Position numbers and translations under genes: made by a program
The notes under the pieces: model-generated
The model's input: only the letters and a program-made list of their open reading frames with translations
Databases searched by the model: none
What the model was told of the DNA's origin: nothing
Assembly (NCBI GenBank): GCA_031200235.1
Contig: CP133595.1
Span: 1,884,877 to 1,948,876, forward strand
DNA from: Cuniculiplasma divulgatum
GTDB taxonomy: Archaea > Thermoplasmatota > Thermoplasmata > Thermoplasmatales > Thermoplasmataceae
Length of the DNA: 64,000 bases
Direction: 5' to 3'
Shown: piece by piece, positions 36,518 through 46,147 of the stretch
Position numbering within the stretch: position 1 is the first letter of the stretch
How the letters are laid out: every line of letters starts with the position of its first letter

Positions 36518-37170
36518 AGGAAACCTGGATAGATTTCAGCCATACATACGAGGAGGGGATGCCTGAGGCTGCAGGCCATGCACCAATGAAAGCTGAGAGG
36601 GTGAATAACAGGAATACCGGCTCCAGGATAACTAACATCACATTCAATTCGCATTGCGGCACCCACATAGACGCTCCATACCACTACGTTGACGGAGGGA
36701 GAACCATTGACACGTTCTCTCCTGATTCCTTCCATGGGCTGGCTGCCATCCTCGACCTGGCCAGAGATGAATTTCAGGCAATAACCTACCAGGATATACA
36801 CGCAAACAGGGATCTCATTATGAGGGCAGACTTCGTTTTCATAAGGACCGGGTGGGAGGAAAAGTGGAACCTTGATGAATACATATGGAAGTATCCATAC
36901 ATATCTGCAGAGGCTGCAGAATACCTGACAAAATTTAATATCAGGATGGTTGGAACAGACACCATGTCCCCGGATCCATCTCTCAGGAGCGGACTCAGGA
37001 AAGGTTCTCCTGCGCACATGGCACTCCTGCCAAGAAACATCCTGATTATTGAGAATCTTACGGGAATGAAATCTGTTGCAGGCAAAATTGTTGAGGTTTT
37101 CTGTTTCCCACTGAAATTTGCGAAAGGAGACGGATCTCCTACCAGGATAGTTGGCAGGCTCCAGGGATAG
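36514..37170 (+). CDS. Cyclase / kynurenine formamidase-like metal hydrolase
   Basis: This 218-residue protein of the cyclase family (PF04199) carries the metal-binding motif HCGTHIDAPYHY near residue 47 and a later GTDTMSPD segment. Family members hydrolyse N-formylkynurenine or small cyclic or imide compounds. It overlaps the dehydrogenase gene by four bases, so the transporter, dehydrogenase and cyclase are co-expressed. The real substrate is unknown. A T-rich stretch at about 37180 may end the transcript. Confidence 0.8.
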   Translation: MKETWIDFSHTYEEGMPEAAGHAPMKAERVNNRNTGSRITNITFNSHCGTHIDAPYHYVDGGRTIDTFSPDSFHGLAAILDLARDEFQAITYQDIHANRDLIMRADFVFIRTGWEEKWNLDEYIWKYPYISAEAAEYLTKFNIRMVGTDTMSPDPSLRSGLRKGSPAHMALLPRNILIIENLTGMKSVAGKIVEVFCFPLKFAKGDGSPTRIVGRLQG

Positions 37171-37284
37171 GTCCATTCCAAATTTTTATTGCCCGACACC
37201 CGTTGACCTAGCATTCCTATTTTGATCCAGTTGTGAGTCTCAGACATCTCCCTGAAATATTTCCTGAATTGAAAAAAAACAAAA

Positions 37285-39450
37285 TCAGGGAGGAGTGATC
37301 TCATCCCTGATAAAGGATTTTACTGCATCAAAATTGACGGCATGGCCTGCTGAACCAGAAGCCATGCTTCTGTTAATCGAAACAGCATAGTGGCACTGTA
37401 CCTTGTGTCCGATTGAAACCTCTGAAAGCACAGGCTTGGTCTCACGACACAATTCTGTTGCAAGAGGGCATCTCGGCGCGAATTTACAGGCCGGAAGTGC
37501 ATCATCCACAGTTTGGGTGAAAATATTCTCGCCAAGACTTTCGCTGATGCTTCCCTGAACACCCATACTGGACAGTATTAATGCAATTGTGTATGGATGT
37601 GTTGCTTCTCGGATTATCTGCTCTGTGGTGCCGGATTCAATGATTTCCCCACGGTACATAACATAAATTCTATCACTGATGTATCTCGCTGATGCGATAT
37701 CATGTGTAATATAGAACAGTGTCACCCCGGCTTCATTTCTTAATTTCCTGAGCAGATTCAGTATTCCCGCCCTCAGGGAGACATCCAGCATTGATATGGG
37801 TTCGTCAGCAACAAGAATCCGTGGACTCATGGTCAGGGCCCTGGCTATTGAAACACGCTGCCGCTGTCCTCCACTGAGCTGATGAGGATATTTATCAATG
37901 TAATCACTAATGGGAGTGAGTTCTGCTTCCATCATTGCCTTCCTTACAATCCCATGGATTTCGGTCTCAGTCTGGGCAAGCTTGTTTATTCGCACAGGCT
38001 CCGAGATTATCTGATAAATTGAGAAACGTGGATTGAGGCTTTGAAACGGATCCTGGAATATTGTCTGTATCCCTTTCCTGAGATTCTTGACAAGTTTTCT
38101 GTCTTCAAAACTCACTTTACCCCCCAGTAATTCCAGCGTGCCATCACTGGGAACTTCCAGCAGGCCGATTATCCTGCTCAGGGTGGTTTTACCCGATCCG
38201 GTTTCACCCACAAGGGCAACAGATTCTCCCTCATTAACGACAATATTTACGCCTGAAACTGCTGTCAATTCAGCTCCCTTACCACCTCTACCCGCTCTTA
38301 AACCAGCTCTCTTTGCAAATCTCTTGGTAAGATCGCGTGTTATTATTACAGGATTCTGCTTTACGGCCTTAACTAAATTGATCTTGGCTGAGACCCCTTT
38401 TCCCTGTACTTTGCGACCATTTTTAAAAGGCAGAACCACACAGGCAACCTCATGCGAGTTGCTGACAGCCCTGAGATTCTCAGAACCATCATTGCGGCAG
38501 GAATCTTGCACATAATTGCATCTTTCAACAAAGGGGCAGCCATGAATAACCTCAGTTAACCCGGGAGGGGCGCCGGAAATGGGCTCAACCTGTTCTATGT
38601 CCTCTGTCAGTTTCGGGATAGAATCTATTAGCAGAGCCGTGTAAGGGTGCTGGGCAATGGTGAAGTTCACTCCCGGAAGCTTTTCCACGATACGTCCTGC
38701 ATACATTACCATGATTCTATCGGAGAGGTTGGAGACCATTGACACATCATGGGAGATGCTAAGGATGGATACATTGAATTTCTTCCGTAGATTTCGCAGT
38801 TCCTCTATTATCCTGTATTGCGTTATGACGTCAAGTGATGTTGTTGGCTCGTCAGCAATAATTAGGGCCGGATGCAGCGAGATCGCCATGGCTATGACCA
38901 CCCGCTGCTTCATTCCTCCGCTCAGCTGGTGCGGATATGCATCATAAACCCACTTGTCAAGGCCCACAGTGTCTAGGAGCTGCCTGACCATTTCTACGGC
39001 TTTCTCGCGCTGGACATTCTCCCGGTAGATATAGATATCAGAAATTTGCTCCCCCACAGTGAACAGGGGGTTCAGAGAATCCAGGGCTCCCTGGAACACT
39101 ATTGATATTCCCTTCCACCGGACCACCTTCAGACTTTCCTCAATCTTTGTTGACTTTCTGGTTGTCCTCAGGGTATATGAGGCTCCTCTTTCAGAATCGA
39201 CAATGACCTCTCCCTTGAAGTATACCCGGCCTGAGGTCACCACTGTGTTCTGGGGAAGAATATGCGAGATTGCCATTGCCAGTGTGGACTTTCCACAACC
39301 ACTCTCCCCCACTATGCCGATGCTTTCATTTTCCCTGATTCCAAAGGTCACGTGAGATAAGGCGTAAACCCTTTTGTTACCGATGGTATATTCGAGCGAA
39401 AGGTCATCCACATACAGGATGTAATCCTCATAATTTATTCCGTTAAACAT
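37285..39450 (-). CDS. Fused dipeptide ABC ATPase (DppD-DppF in one chain)
   Basis: This 721-residue protein holds two complete nucleotide-binding domains. Domain 1 has Walker A GESGCGKST (48-56), LSGGMKQR, ADEPTTSLD and a peptide-type Cys tail (CPFVERCNYVQDSC). Domain 2 has GETGSGKTT, LSGGQRQR, ADEPISMLD and tail CKFAPRCPLATELC. They correspond to DppD and DppF, which are separate genes in the other operon of this window. The linker is basic (around RFAKRAGLRAGRGGKG). It starts two bases after dppC ends and is the last gene of the SBP-dppB-dppC-dppDF operon. Confidence 0.9.
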   Translation of the reverse strand: MFNGINYEDYILYVDDLSLEYTIGNKRVYALSHVTFGIRENESIGIVGESGCGKSTLAMAISHILPQNTVVTSGRVYFKGEVIVDSERGASYTLRTTRKSTKIEESLKVVRWKGISIVFQGALDSLNPLFTVGEQISDIYIYRENVQREKAVEMVRQLLDTVGLDKWVYDAYPHQLSGGMKQRVVIAMAISLHPALIIADEPTTSLDVITQYRIIEELRNLRKKFNVSILSISHDVSMVSNLSDRIMVMYAGRIVEKLPGVNFTIAQHPYTALLIDSIPKLTEDIEQVEPISGAPPGLTEVIHGCPFVERCNYVQDSCRNDGSENLRAVSNSHEVACVVLPFKNGRKVQGKGVSAKINLVKAVKQNPVIITRDLTKRFAKRAGLRAGRGGKGAELTAVSGVNIVVNEGESVALVGETGSGKTTLSRIIGLLEVPSDGTLELLGGKVSFEDRKLVKNLRKGIQTIFQDPFQSLNPRFSIYQIISEPVRINKLAQTETEIHGIVRKAMMEAELTPISDYIDKYPHQLSGGQRQRVSIARALTMSPRILVADEPISMLDVSLRAGILNLLRKLRNEAGVTLFYITHDIASARYISDRIYVMYRGEIIESGTTEQIIREATHPYTIALILSSMGVQGSISESLGENIFTQTVDDALPACKFAPRCPLATELCRETKPVLSEVSIGHKVQCHYAVSINRSMASGSAGHAVNFDAVKSFIRDEITPP

Positions 39451-39451
39451 A

Positions 39452-40351
39452 TTATCTCCTCAAGGTTACGTCAGTAACCTCCCTTATTGTATCTCCCATC
39501 ATGTTGAATGCGATTACTATGAAGACAATGAACAGCCCGGGAAATATGGAAATCCACCACTGGCCTGAGATGACATATTGAAGTCCGTCAGTAATCATGG
39601 AGCCAAGCTCCGGTGTGGGAGGAGGTATTCCTACCCCCAGGAAACTCAGGCTTGCCGCTATTATTATTGCATTCCCAAGTCCCAGAGCATACAGGATGAT
39701 TGTTGGTGTAATGGCAACAGGAAGTATGTGCTTTGACATTATGTGCCATCTGGATGCTCCCTGTGAAATAGCTGCCTGAATATACAGATCGCTCTTTGTT
39801 GAAAGAACAGCGCTTCTTGACACTCTTGCAAATCCAGGTATTGAGATTACAGTAACTGCTATTATTATGGTCCAGAATCCCTGCCCTATGACTATGGCAA
39901 TGGCGATGGCAAACAGGATTGAAGGAAATGATAGGAGAATGTCCATGACCCTCATTATGCCGTTGTCCGTGATCTTGCCCATGTATCCAGCCAGCAGGCC
40001 AAGTGCCACTCCAAGTATGTAACCCAGCGAAATTGAAAGGAAGGCAATGGCCATGTCCAGCCTTATGGCATAGAGCACGCGTGAAAAGACGTCCCTTCCG
40101 TATCCGTCCGTTCCAAACAGATGAGATAGTGATGGTGGGGCAAGCCTGTTTGTGAGATCCAACGCAAGAGGGTTATATGGGGCTAACAGAGGCCCAAATG
40201 CTGCCAGAAACACGTAAACTGAGAGTATGGCCGCTGCAGCAACTCCAGTGGGATTGCGGAAATACATGGAAACCGTCTCGAATAGTTTACCATGAACGCT
40301 GAAGAAGCCATTTCTCTTAATCGTTTGAATATCCTCAATCATTCTAACCAA
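39452..40351 (-). CDS. dppC: Dipeptide ABC transporter permease, DppC type (second system)
   Basis: This 299-residue membrane subunit has a first helix at about 36-55, the hallmark FGTDGYGRDVFSRVL, and a MetI-type domain with conserved ASRWHIMSKHILPVAI facing the ATPase. Its start overlaps dppB by eight bases and its end is two bases from the fused ATPase gene. Together with them it forms a second complete dipeptide-type importer. The substrate is not known and may differ from that of the first system. Confidence 0.9.
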   Translation of the reverse strand: MVRMIEDIQTIKRNGFFSVHGKLFETVSMYFRNPTGVAAAAILSVYVFLAAFGPLLAPYNPLALDLTNRLAPPSLSHLFGTDGYGRDVFSRVLYAIRLDMAIAFLSISLGYILGVALGLLAGYMGKITDNGIMRVMDILLSFPSILFAIAIAIVIGQGFWTIIIAVTVISIPGFARVSRSAVLSTKSDLYIQAAISQGASRWHIMSKHILPVAITPTIILYALGLGNAIIIAASLSFLGVGIPPPTPELGSMITDGLQYVISGQWWISIFPGLFIVFIVIAFNMMGDTIREVTDVTLRR

Positions 40352-41363
40352 CCCTCACTCTGGGATCAACATAAGCATAGATCAGATCCGCCAAAAAGTT
40401 GAAAAAGGCGAATAGCAGTCCCGAAATAAGAACAACAGCCATGACGCTGGGATAGTCAAGCTGATCTATGGCCTGCACCGCAAAAAGACCAAGCCCCTGC
40501 CAGGAAAATACAGTTTCGGTCAAAACCACACCGCTGATTATGGCACCAGCCTGTATAGCAGCAACCGTGATGCCAGGCAGAAGAGCATTCCGAAGGGCGT
40601 ACTTATTCACGATGATTTTCCTTGGAAGCCCTATGGCGACGGATGTCCTCATGTAGTCCCGGTTGAGTATATCCAGCATGCTTGATCTTATGACCCTGGA
40701 CAGTGTGGCTATGCTGGCAAATGAGAGCCCGACTGCAGGCAGGATTATGTGCCATGTGGCATTTAAGAAATCTGGAAAATTAAGCTCAAGCAAGCTGTCC
40801 AGTATGGTCATGCCGGTAATCCTGGTTGGCGGGGTAAGGCTCTGACTCAATTGGCCGTAAGGTGCCGGCGCAACTCCTAGATACGTGTAAAAGACGAGAA
40901 TCATCACAATTTCAATCCAGAAAACAGGCATGGAAATGCCAAGAAGGGAAAGGATCCTGCTGGTATGGTCTCCTGCCTTGTTGACCCTGAGGGCAGCGTA
41001 AACACCGGTGACCACGGCTATGGGTACGGAAATAATCATTGATGCGAGACCAAGTTCCAGGCTGGCGGGGAATCGTATAGCTACCTCATAATTGACAGGC
41101 TGACCCAAAATATATGAGTACCCAAGATTGAAATGCAGCAACTGCCAGAGGTAGAGGAAAAATTGGATGTAAAGAGGTTTGTTGAGGCCAAGTTCGGCTT
41201 CTATTATCTTCAGTTCGGTTCCATTGACTTCCGGACCTATCAGTATGAGCGCAGGATTTCCGGGAACAATTCTGGAGAGAATGAAAGTTACAAGTATTAC
41301 GCCAAAAATGGTTGGAATGAGGGAAATAATCCTCTTTCCAATAAATTTCGAGGTTGGGCCCAT
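40344..41363 (-). CDS. dppB: Dipeptide ABC transporter permease, DppB type (second system)
   Basis: This 339-residue permease has an N-terminal helix (residues about 12-30), the PGNPALILIGPEV segment typical of DppB, and the conserved ETVFSWQGLGLFAVQAI motif near residue 280. Six hydrophobic segments are visible. It begins five bases after the binding-protein gene and overlaps dppC, so the operon is tightly packed. Confidence 0.9.
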   Translation of the reverse strand: MGPTSKFIGKRIISLIPTIFGVILVTFILSRIVPGNPALILIGPEVNGTELKIIEAELGLNKPLYIQFFLYLWQLLHFNLGYSYILGQPVNYEVAIRFPASLELGLASMIISVPIAVVTGVYAALRVNKAGDHTSRILSLLGISMPVFWIEIVMILVFYTYLGVAPAPYGQLSQSLTPPTRITGMTILDSLLELNFPDFLNATWHIILPAVGLSFASIATLSRVIRSSMLDILNRDYMRTSVAIGLPRKIIVNKYALRNALLPGITVAAIQAGAIISGVVLTETVFSWQGLGLFAVQAIDQLDYPSVMAVVLISGLLFAFFNFLADLIYAYVDPRVRVG

Positions 41364-41367
41364 TGAA

Positions 41368-42975
41368 TCAACTCATGCTTGCCTGTCCGAAATATATATC
41401 AAATGTCGGATAGATATAGAGGTTATGCACATTTGTAGTCATTGGTAGCACGTTCTCAAGGTTGAACAGTGGTACCTCCACTGCCTGTGATGCCAGGATG
41501 TTCTGCACCTGATGGTACAGTGCATCACGCTGCGTCTCATTGTAGAGTTTGCCAGCCTCTACTAAATCCTTGCTGACGGTGGTGTTGTTGAAGAAGTTAT
41601 AGTTGCCGTAGATACCCATATTTGCCGCATTGAACAGAGGCCTCATGCCATCATCAGGAGTCGCCAGAAGGTTTACCCAGCCCTCATAGAACATCTGCCA
41701 CGTACCAGAGCCTGCCTGATCGTCAAATGTAGCTGATTCCAGAGGCTGAAGGTGAAGGGTGATATTGATCTTAGCCAGCTCGCTCTGCAATATGGTGGCA
41801 ACTGATGTCCCGATGGGGTCTCCAGAAGTATAGTAGAAGTTTGCGGAAAAGCCTTTACTGTATCCTGCCAGCGACATGTAGTGTTTTGCCGTTGTGAGGT
41901 TATACGTGTAATTCTGGAATGCTGGGATATAGGATTCAATAGACGGAGCCATGACGCTCTTCAGTGGGATTCCATATCCGTACGTTGAGTAGTTGGTGAC
42001 GTCGGTGACATTCACAGCGTATTCTATGGCCTTCCTTACGTCCAGATTCTGGAAGGGCGTCGTGTTCTCATCAAGTCCGACATAATATTCCGATGATGTG
42101 GGTCCAGCTTTCACCTTAACATTGCTGTATCCCTGCACCGTTGACATCTCTGACAGGGGGATGTTGTATGCAAGGTTCACAGATCCTTTCTGAAGCAAGG
42201 TCTGCTGGGTTGCAGGTGATGGGACGACTTCAAAGACCAGGTTTGTTATGTTCGGTTTTGCCCCCCAGTAATTGGGATTTGCAGTGAGGACAATCTTTGA
42301 TGCCGAGTAGCTGTTAAGCTCATATGGACCAGTTCCCATAGCATGATCGGACATATACGTGTTGACAGATCCATTGACTACTCCGCCGTGATCATTAACG
42401 TACGTTGGATCAACGATATCAGTGACCCAGAGCTGGAAGAGATTCAGGAACCATGGATATGGTGATGATGGAACAACTTCTATTTTGTATGGACCAAGGA
42501 CATGAATGCCACTCTCGTTAAGAAACGAGAAAACATGGAAGTCGGCTCCCTGCTTCATCTGTATGACCCTGTCAAGAGTGAATTTAACCGCTGTAGCGTT
42601 GAAGGGGTCTCCATTGGAGAAAGTGACATTCTGCCGCAGGTTGAATGTTATTGCTCCTGTGGTGCTGTTGATTACCCAGCTTGTGGCAAGCTCAGGAACT
42701 GGGTTCAGGGATCCAACAGTCTGTCCGCCTACTGTTGTGGTGCCATACCCCACAAGTGTCTGATAGATCTGGTCGTCGAAGAGAACTGAATATGTATCAA
42801 AAGCCACCGCCGGATCTATGGACGAGGGGGTATCGGAACTAGCTATAACCAAGGTATTGCCTTTGAGCCCTGATGAACTAGGCAGCTTCAAAATGTGCAG
42901 ACCTACACCAAGACCAGCAGCAATAACCACAATCACAATTATGATTGCCACTATGTATACTGGTTTACTTACCAT
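41368..42975 (-). CDS. Extracellular solute-binding protein family 5 (second dipeptide system)
   Basis: This 535-residue binding protein has an N-terminal hydrophobic anchor (residues about 6-27) and the SBP_bac_5 fold: NLRQNVTFSNGDPFNATAVKFTLDRV, then AMGTGPYELNSY, then DVRKAIEYAVNVTD. It is shorter than the first system's 608-residue binding protein, mainly from fewer insertions, so the two may bind different ligands. A minus-strand TATA-like AAAAATATAG near 43002-43011 lies about 30 bases upstream. It leads the second dipeptide operon. Confidence 0.9.
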   Translation of the reverse strand: MVSKPVYIVAIIIVIVVIAAGLGVGLHILKLPSSSGLKGNTLVIASSDTPSSIDPAVAFDTYSVLFDDQIYQTLVGYGTTTVGGQTVGSLNPVPELATSWVINSTTGAITFNLRQNVTFSNGDPFNATAVKFTLDRVIQMKQGADFHVFSFLNESGIHVLGPYKIEVVPSSPYPWFLNLFQLWVTDIVDPTYVNDHGGVVNGSVNTYMSDHAMGTGPYELNSYSASKIVLTANPNYWGAKPNITNLVFEVVPSPATQQTLLQKGSVNLAYNIPLSEMSTVQGYSNVKVKAGPTSSEYYVGLDENTTPFQNLDVRKAIEYAVNVTDVTNYSTYGYGIPLKSVMAPSIESYIPAFQNYTYNLTTAKHYMSLAGYSKGFSANFYYTSGDPIGTSVATILQSELAKINITLHLQPLESATFDDQAGSGTWQMFYEGWVNLLATPDDGMRPLFNAANMGIYGNYNFFNNTTVSKDLVEAGKLYNETQRDALYHQVQNILASQAVEVPLFNLENVLPMTTNVHNLYIYPTFDIYFGQASMS

Positions 42976-43408
42976 TGGAGATGCTCATGAAAGAACCTGT
43001 TCATCTATATTTTTTGACAGGTGTTAAAGTATGATATAATCTCTGATAGACAATATGTATCACACAAGCATGTTCTCGGCATTAAAATTGAACGCTCTGG
43101 CGTGTATTCGCAAGACGAATTTTTACTCTTAAGATCGTTTCAATTAGAGCAGATTTATCTGAAATGTAAATCCAGTCGAATCTTATGGGATTCTCTTATA
43201 TATCAGCGAATGCAGCTGGTAAGGATGACTCAAGGCTGGCAACGGAGATTCAGTTTTACAGGTTAAGAAAAATGTCCACCTGAGTTGTTAGATAATTAGC
43301 CTTCATATTAGATCCAGGAAAAATCATTATGCAGGGGCTTTTAAACGGGGTATCCTGGAATGCAGGTCCGGTGACTTTCTGAAAAAAAGAGCGATGACAG
43401 CTATCTCT
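42976..43408. other. Non-coding region with the second dipeptide operon promoter
   Basis: The first 40 bases hold the promoter of the leftward solute-binding-protein gene. The remainder, up to the 3' end of the HTH-regulator gene, shows no convincing coding frame, tRNA or repeat. A possible 81-residue frame at 43021-43266 was judged non-coding. Confidence 0.5.
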
Positions 43409-44089
43409 TCATTTTCCAATATCTCTGAAAACAAGCCTCTCCAGTTTTCTTAACCGGTACGTAAGTGTCGATCTCGGCATCTTTATGTTCCTGCTGAGTT
43501 CTGAAAGTGAGGATTTGCGAGGCCAGTCATAAAATCCCTGAGCTAGGGCCTGTGTCAATATATTGAATACCTCCGGGCCGACCGCACTATCTATCCTTAC
43601 TTTCCAGACATCAGAAAAAAGTTCAGAATACTCGGAAATGAAGTTATTTGTGGACAGTTTTTTCACTCTCAGCGTACTGGTATTGCTGTCGTTCAGTTCC
43701 TCCTCAATCCCCTTTACGCTTTGGGATTCATTAGAAACAAAAAACCATCTCTCCTCTCCATTTTTGACCAGGATTGGATGCATCCTGAAGCCGATCTTTG
43801 ATACCCATTTGTAGGCGGAAGTTTTAGGAAAACTGTACATTAGAGACATTGTTGTGGACCCCATGCCCAGGACTTCAAGATCCTTCAAGTCTCCGTATTC
43901 GTTGAGAATTTTAATGGTATCTTTAAGATCCTCAGCAGTCTTTGAATAAAATATGCTGAGTGTTTTCTGGTATTTCTTGCTGGAGTCTATTGTGTTCATA
44001 ATGAAAATGGTCAAATCGTGGATTCTGGATGTCACGAAGGTGTGAGGGCAATCATGTTGCTTAATGGAGATAGAATAAATATTGACCAT
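43409..44089 (-). CDS. HTH_10 (bacterio-opsin activator-like) transcriptional regulator
   Basis: This is a 226-residue protein whose C-terminus (SSLSELSRNIKMPRSTLTYRLRKLERLV, about 193-220) is a helix-turn-helix of the Bat/HTH_10 type. The preceding residues form a sensor-like domain with no recognised ligand site. A strong box ATTTAAATATAA lies about 30 bases before the ATG, so the mRNA is leaderless. It lies between the second dipeptide operon and the glucose-dehydrogenase-like gene on the same strand and may regulate either. The ligand is unknown. Confidence 0.7.
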   Translation of the reverse strand: MVNIYSISIKQHDCPHTFVTSRIHDLTIFIMNTIDSSKKYQKTLSIFYSKTAEDLKDTIKILNEYGDLKDLEVLGMGSTTMSLMYSFPKTSAYKWVSKIGFRMHPILVKNGEERWFFVSNESQSVKGIEEELNDSNTSTLRVKKLSTNNFISEYSELFSDVWKVRIDSAVGPEVFNILTQALAQGFYDWPRKSSLSELSRNIKMPRSTLTYRLRKLERLVFRDIGK

Positions 44090-44197
44090 CCCAGCTACAC
44101 TTCTCTCTTATATTTAAATATTTCTGAGTACGTGACTAGATAATGCAGATAAAATGCCCAATATGGTTACGAAATGATTCTATCTGAGCAAACATCT

Positions 44198-45274
44198 TTA
44201 CCAGATGATTTTCATTTTGATTTCACCTGGCTGCTTATTCAACAGAAGATTTTCATTTCGTTTCACTTCGTTGATAGTCACCTTAGTTATCATTGATTCA
44301 ATAGTCCCTGGCCACATATGCTTCCACTGAACAAGGTCTCTCATGGCAGCTTCAAAATGCGGCTTCTGGCCGTTTATCAAACCAACCACCGATACTGACT
44401 TATAAACTATACTCTGAATATCAAAATTACTCAAATTTGCTGTCCCAGAACGCATGAAGCCGAATAACCCCAGAACAGCATTATTCTTAAGAAGTGCCAG
44501 GAGTGATGGCAGAATAGATGCATCGGAACCTGAAGCTTCCACTATCAGATCAAACGTATGTTCAGTTCCAAGAGACCCATATCCGTTGGAGGAATTGAAG
44601 AATGATATTTCCGCCTCCTGGAAAATTCTCGTTTCAGCCTGTGTTGGATCTCTTCTGTTTGCAATGGTAACGTTAAAGCCACGGCTTTTCAACAGCAGTG
44701 AAAATAGAATACCAATAGCTCCTGTTCCCACAACTAATGCTTGCCTGCAGCCATATGTCCCATCACTGCATTTCCAGTAAAGTCTGTTCTGTACTGTCAG
44801 AATCTCCTCCAGGGACTTCTCAATGTCAGAAAGAGGCTGTGCCATGATGGCTATATCCCTTATATCAGGGGGAACATGCACAAGAAATTCAGGAGAATCA
44901 TATATGTATTCACGCATGAAACCGTGCATGCCCTTTATGCCAGCCTCTATGAATTCGCCAGTTTCGCAGAAATCAGGTCTCCCCAGGAGGCAGTTCAGGC
45001 ACTTCCCGCATCCTCTTCTGTTAACAGGCATGACAATATCGCCTTTCCTGAAATTCCCGCCATCCTCCATTACCTCCCCAATTGCCTCGTGCCCAAGTGC
45101 CATGAAATTATAACCAGAGGGGGCAGCAGCTGCAGAAAGCTGTCCATTGACGATTTCACGATCTGTTCCGCATATGCCGTGTTCAAGGATCTTGATTTTT
45201 ACACCCTTCTCCTGAATTTGCACGTCCTGCACTTCAAAACCTCCTGCAGGTGGTTTAACAATTATTGCTTTCAT
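44198..45274 (-). CDS. Glucose 1-dehydrogenase-like medium-chain dehydrogenase
   Basis: This 358-residue zinc-type dehydrogenase is like the archaeal glucose dehydrogenases of Thermoplasma. It shows the catalytic zinc ligands in HGICGTDREI and ALGHEAIGEV, the structural zinc site CGKCLNCLLGRPDFC, and the nucleotide fold VVGTGAIGILFSLLL with the following NRRD, which suggests NADP preference. I start it at 45274 because this gives the usual MKAIIV N-terminus and a TATA-like TATTTTAAG lies about 35 bases upstream. In this group of archaea it would feed the non-phosphorylating Entner-Doudoroff route, but other polyols are possible. Confidence 0.78.
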   Translation of the reverse strand: MKAIIVKPPAGGFEVQDVQIQEKGVKIKILEHGICGTDREIVNGQLSAAAAPSGYNFMALGHEAIGEVMEDGGNFRKGDIVMPVNRRGCGKCLNCLLGRPDFCETGEFIEAGIKGMHGFMREYIYDSPEFLVHVPPDIRDIAIMAQPLSDIEKSLEEILTVQNRLYWKCSDGTYGCRQALVVGTGAIGILFSLLLKSRGFNVTIANRRDPTQAETRIFQEAEISFFNSSNGYGSLGTEHTFDLIVEASGSDASILPSLLALLKNNAVLGLFGFMRSGTANLSNFDIQSIVYKSVSVVGLINGQKPHFEAAMRDLVQWKHMWPGTIESMITKVTINEVKRNENLLLNKQPGEIKMKIIW

Positions 45275-45383
45275 TTCTGAGACAGTAACATAATGCCGTG
45301 TTCTTAAAATAGGCTTTCCTAACACATATCATAGATAGTCAGAAATATCCCAAGATGAGCCTCATTTGAAGAATCATCAAGGA

Positions 45384-46034
45384 TTACTGAAATGATTCAG
45401 CACTTCTGGCTTTTCTTCTTCCAATTATTCTCACCGCATATGAAAGGATGGCCAGAACAACAAAAATGGTAAACGAATCGAGCGAATTCAGGAATTCATT
45501 TGAAATCCCGTCACCGATTCCTAGAAAGGCAAGGGCTCCCAAACCAAGAACAAGTGATATTATTCTGTAGGAAGCTGGCATAGGTCCACGATAATTTCCA
45601 TAATATCTCATTGGAGCACTGTTGCCGGAAGCATATGGTGCCAGGAATGCCATGTATATGAGCATCACATCTGGATTGAAGTCAGAAGAGGCAGCGAGCC
45701 CCGTTGATGATCTCGTGATTGTTCCAATAACCATGCCGCCTGACATGATGTGCACGGTGTTTGATATACCGGTTGGGAAGCCCGATAATTCTCTTCGAGG
45801 TACCTCGTATGTCTGGCCCTCGTATTCAAGTTTCAGACCGCGATACTCCTTGCCGACTTCTCCTCCGTTTCTGTATATTTTGAATGATCCCAGATCATCC
45901 CTGTCAATGCGAAAGGATGGAGTGCCGGTTATAACAATGGATGATGTCCTCATTCCGGTTGATTCGCGGCTGATTTCACCAACCTTCTCGCCATTCTTAA
46001 GGATGGAGCCATTTGACAGCACGTAATCTGTCAT
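45384..46034 (-). CDS. Hypothetical membrane-anchored protein
   Basis: This 216-residue protein has a beta-rich N-terminal part of about 140 residues containing short repeated patterns (GEKVGEISRESTGM and GGMVIGTITRSSTGLAAS). Two C-terminal membrane helices follow (residues about 155-172 and 186-206), with a basic end RRKARSAESF. The repeats resemble those of LURP-one/tubby-like small barrels, but this is weak. It diverges from the PLP decarboxylase gene. The function is unknown. Confidence 0.6.
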   Translation of the reverse strand: MTDYVLSNGSILKNGEKVGEISRESTGMRTSSIVITGTPSFRIDRDDLGSFKIYRNGGEVGKEYRGLKLEYEGQTYEVPRRELSGFPTGISNTVHIMSGGMVIGTITRSSTGLAASSDFNPDVMLIYMAFLAPYASGNSAPMRYYGNYRGPMPASYRIISLVLGLGALAFLGIGDGISNEFLNSLDSFTIFVVLAILSYAVRIIGRRKARSAESFQ

Positions 46035-46147
46035 TCAGCTGGTGAATGCAGGTTGATATATATAATAATTGCTGGCCCATATTATTTCCCAGCACTTTCC
46101 TTTATAACTCCACAAAAATTTTAGAGGATAAGTGCGTAACTTTTTGC

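Noticed and set aside
43021-43266. 81-residue open frame upstream of the second dipeptide operon
   Set aside because: Its composition is not protein-like, it has no ribosome site or TATA box, and it overlaps the operon's promoter region.
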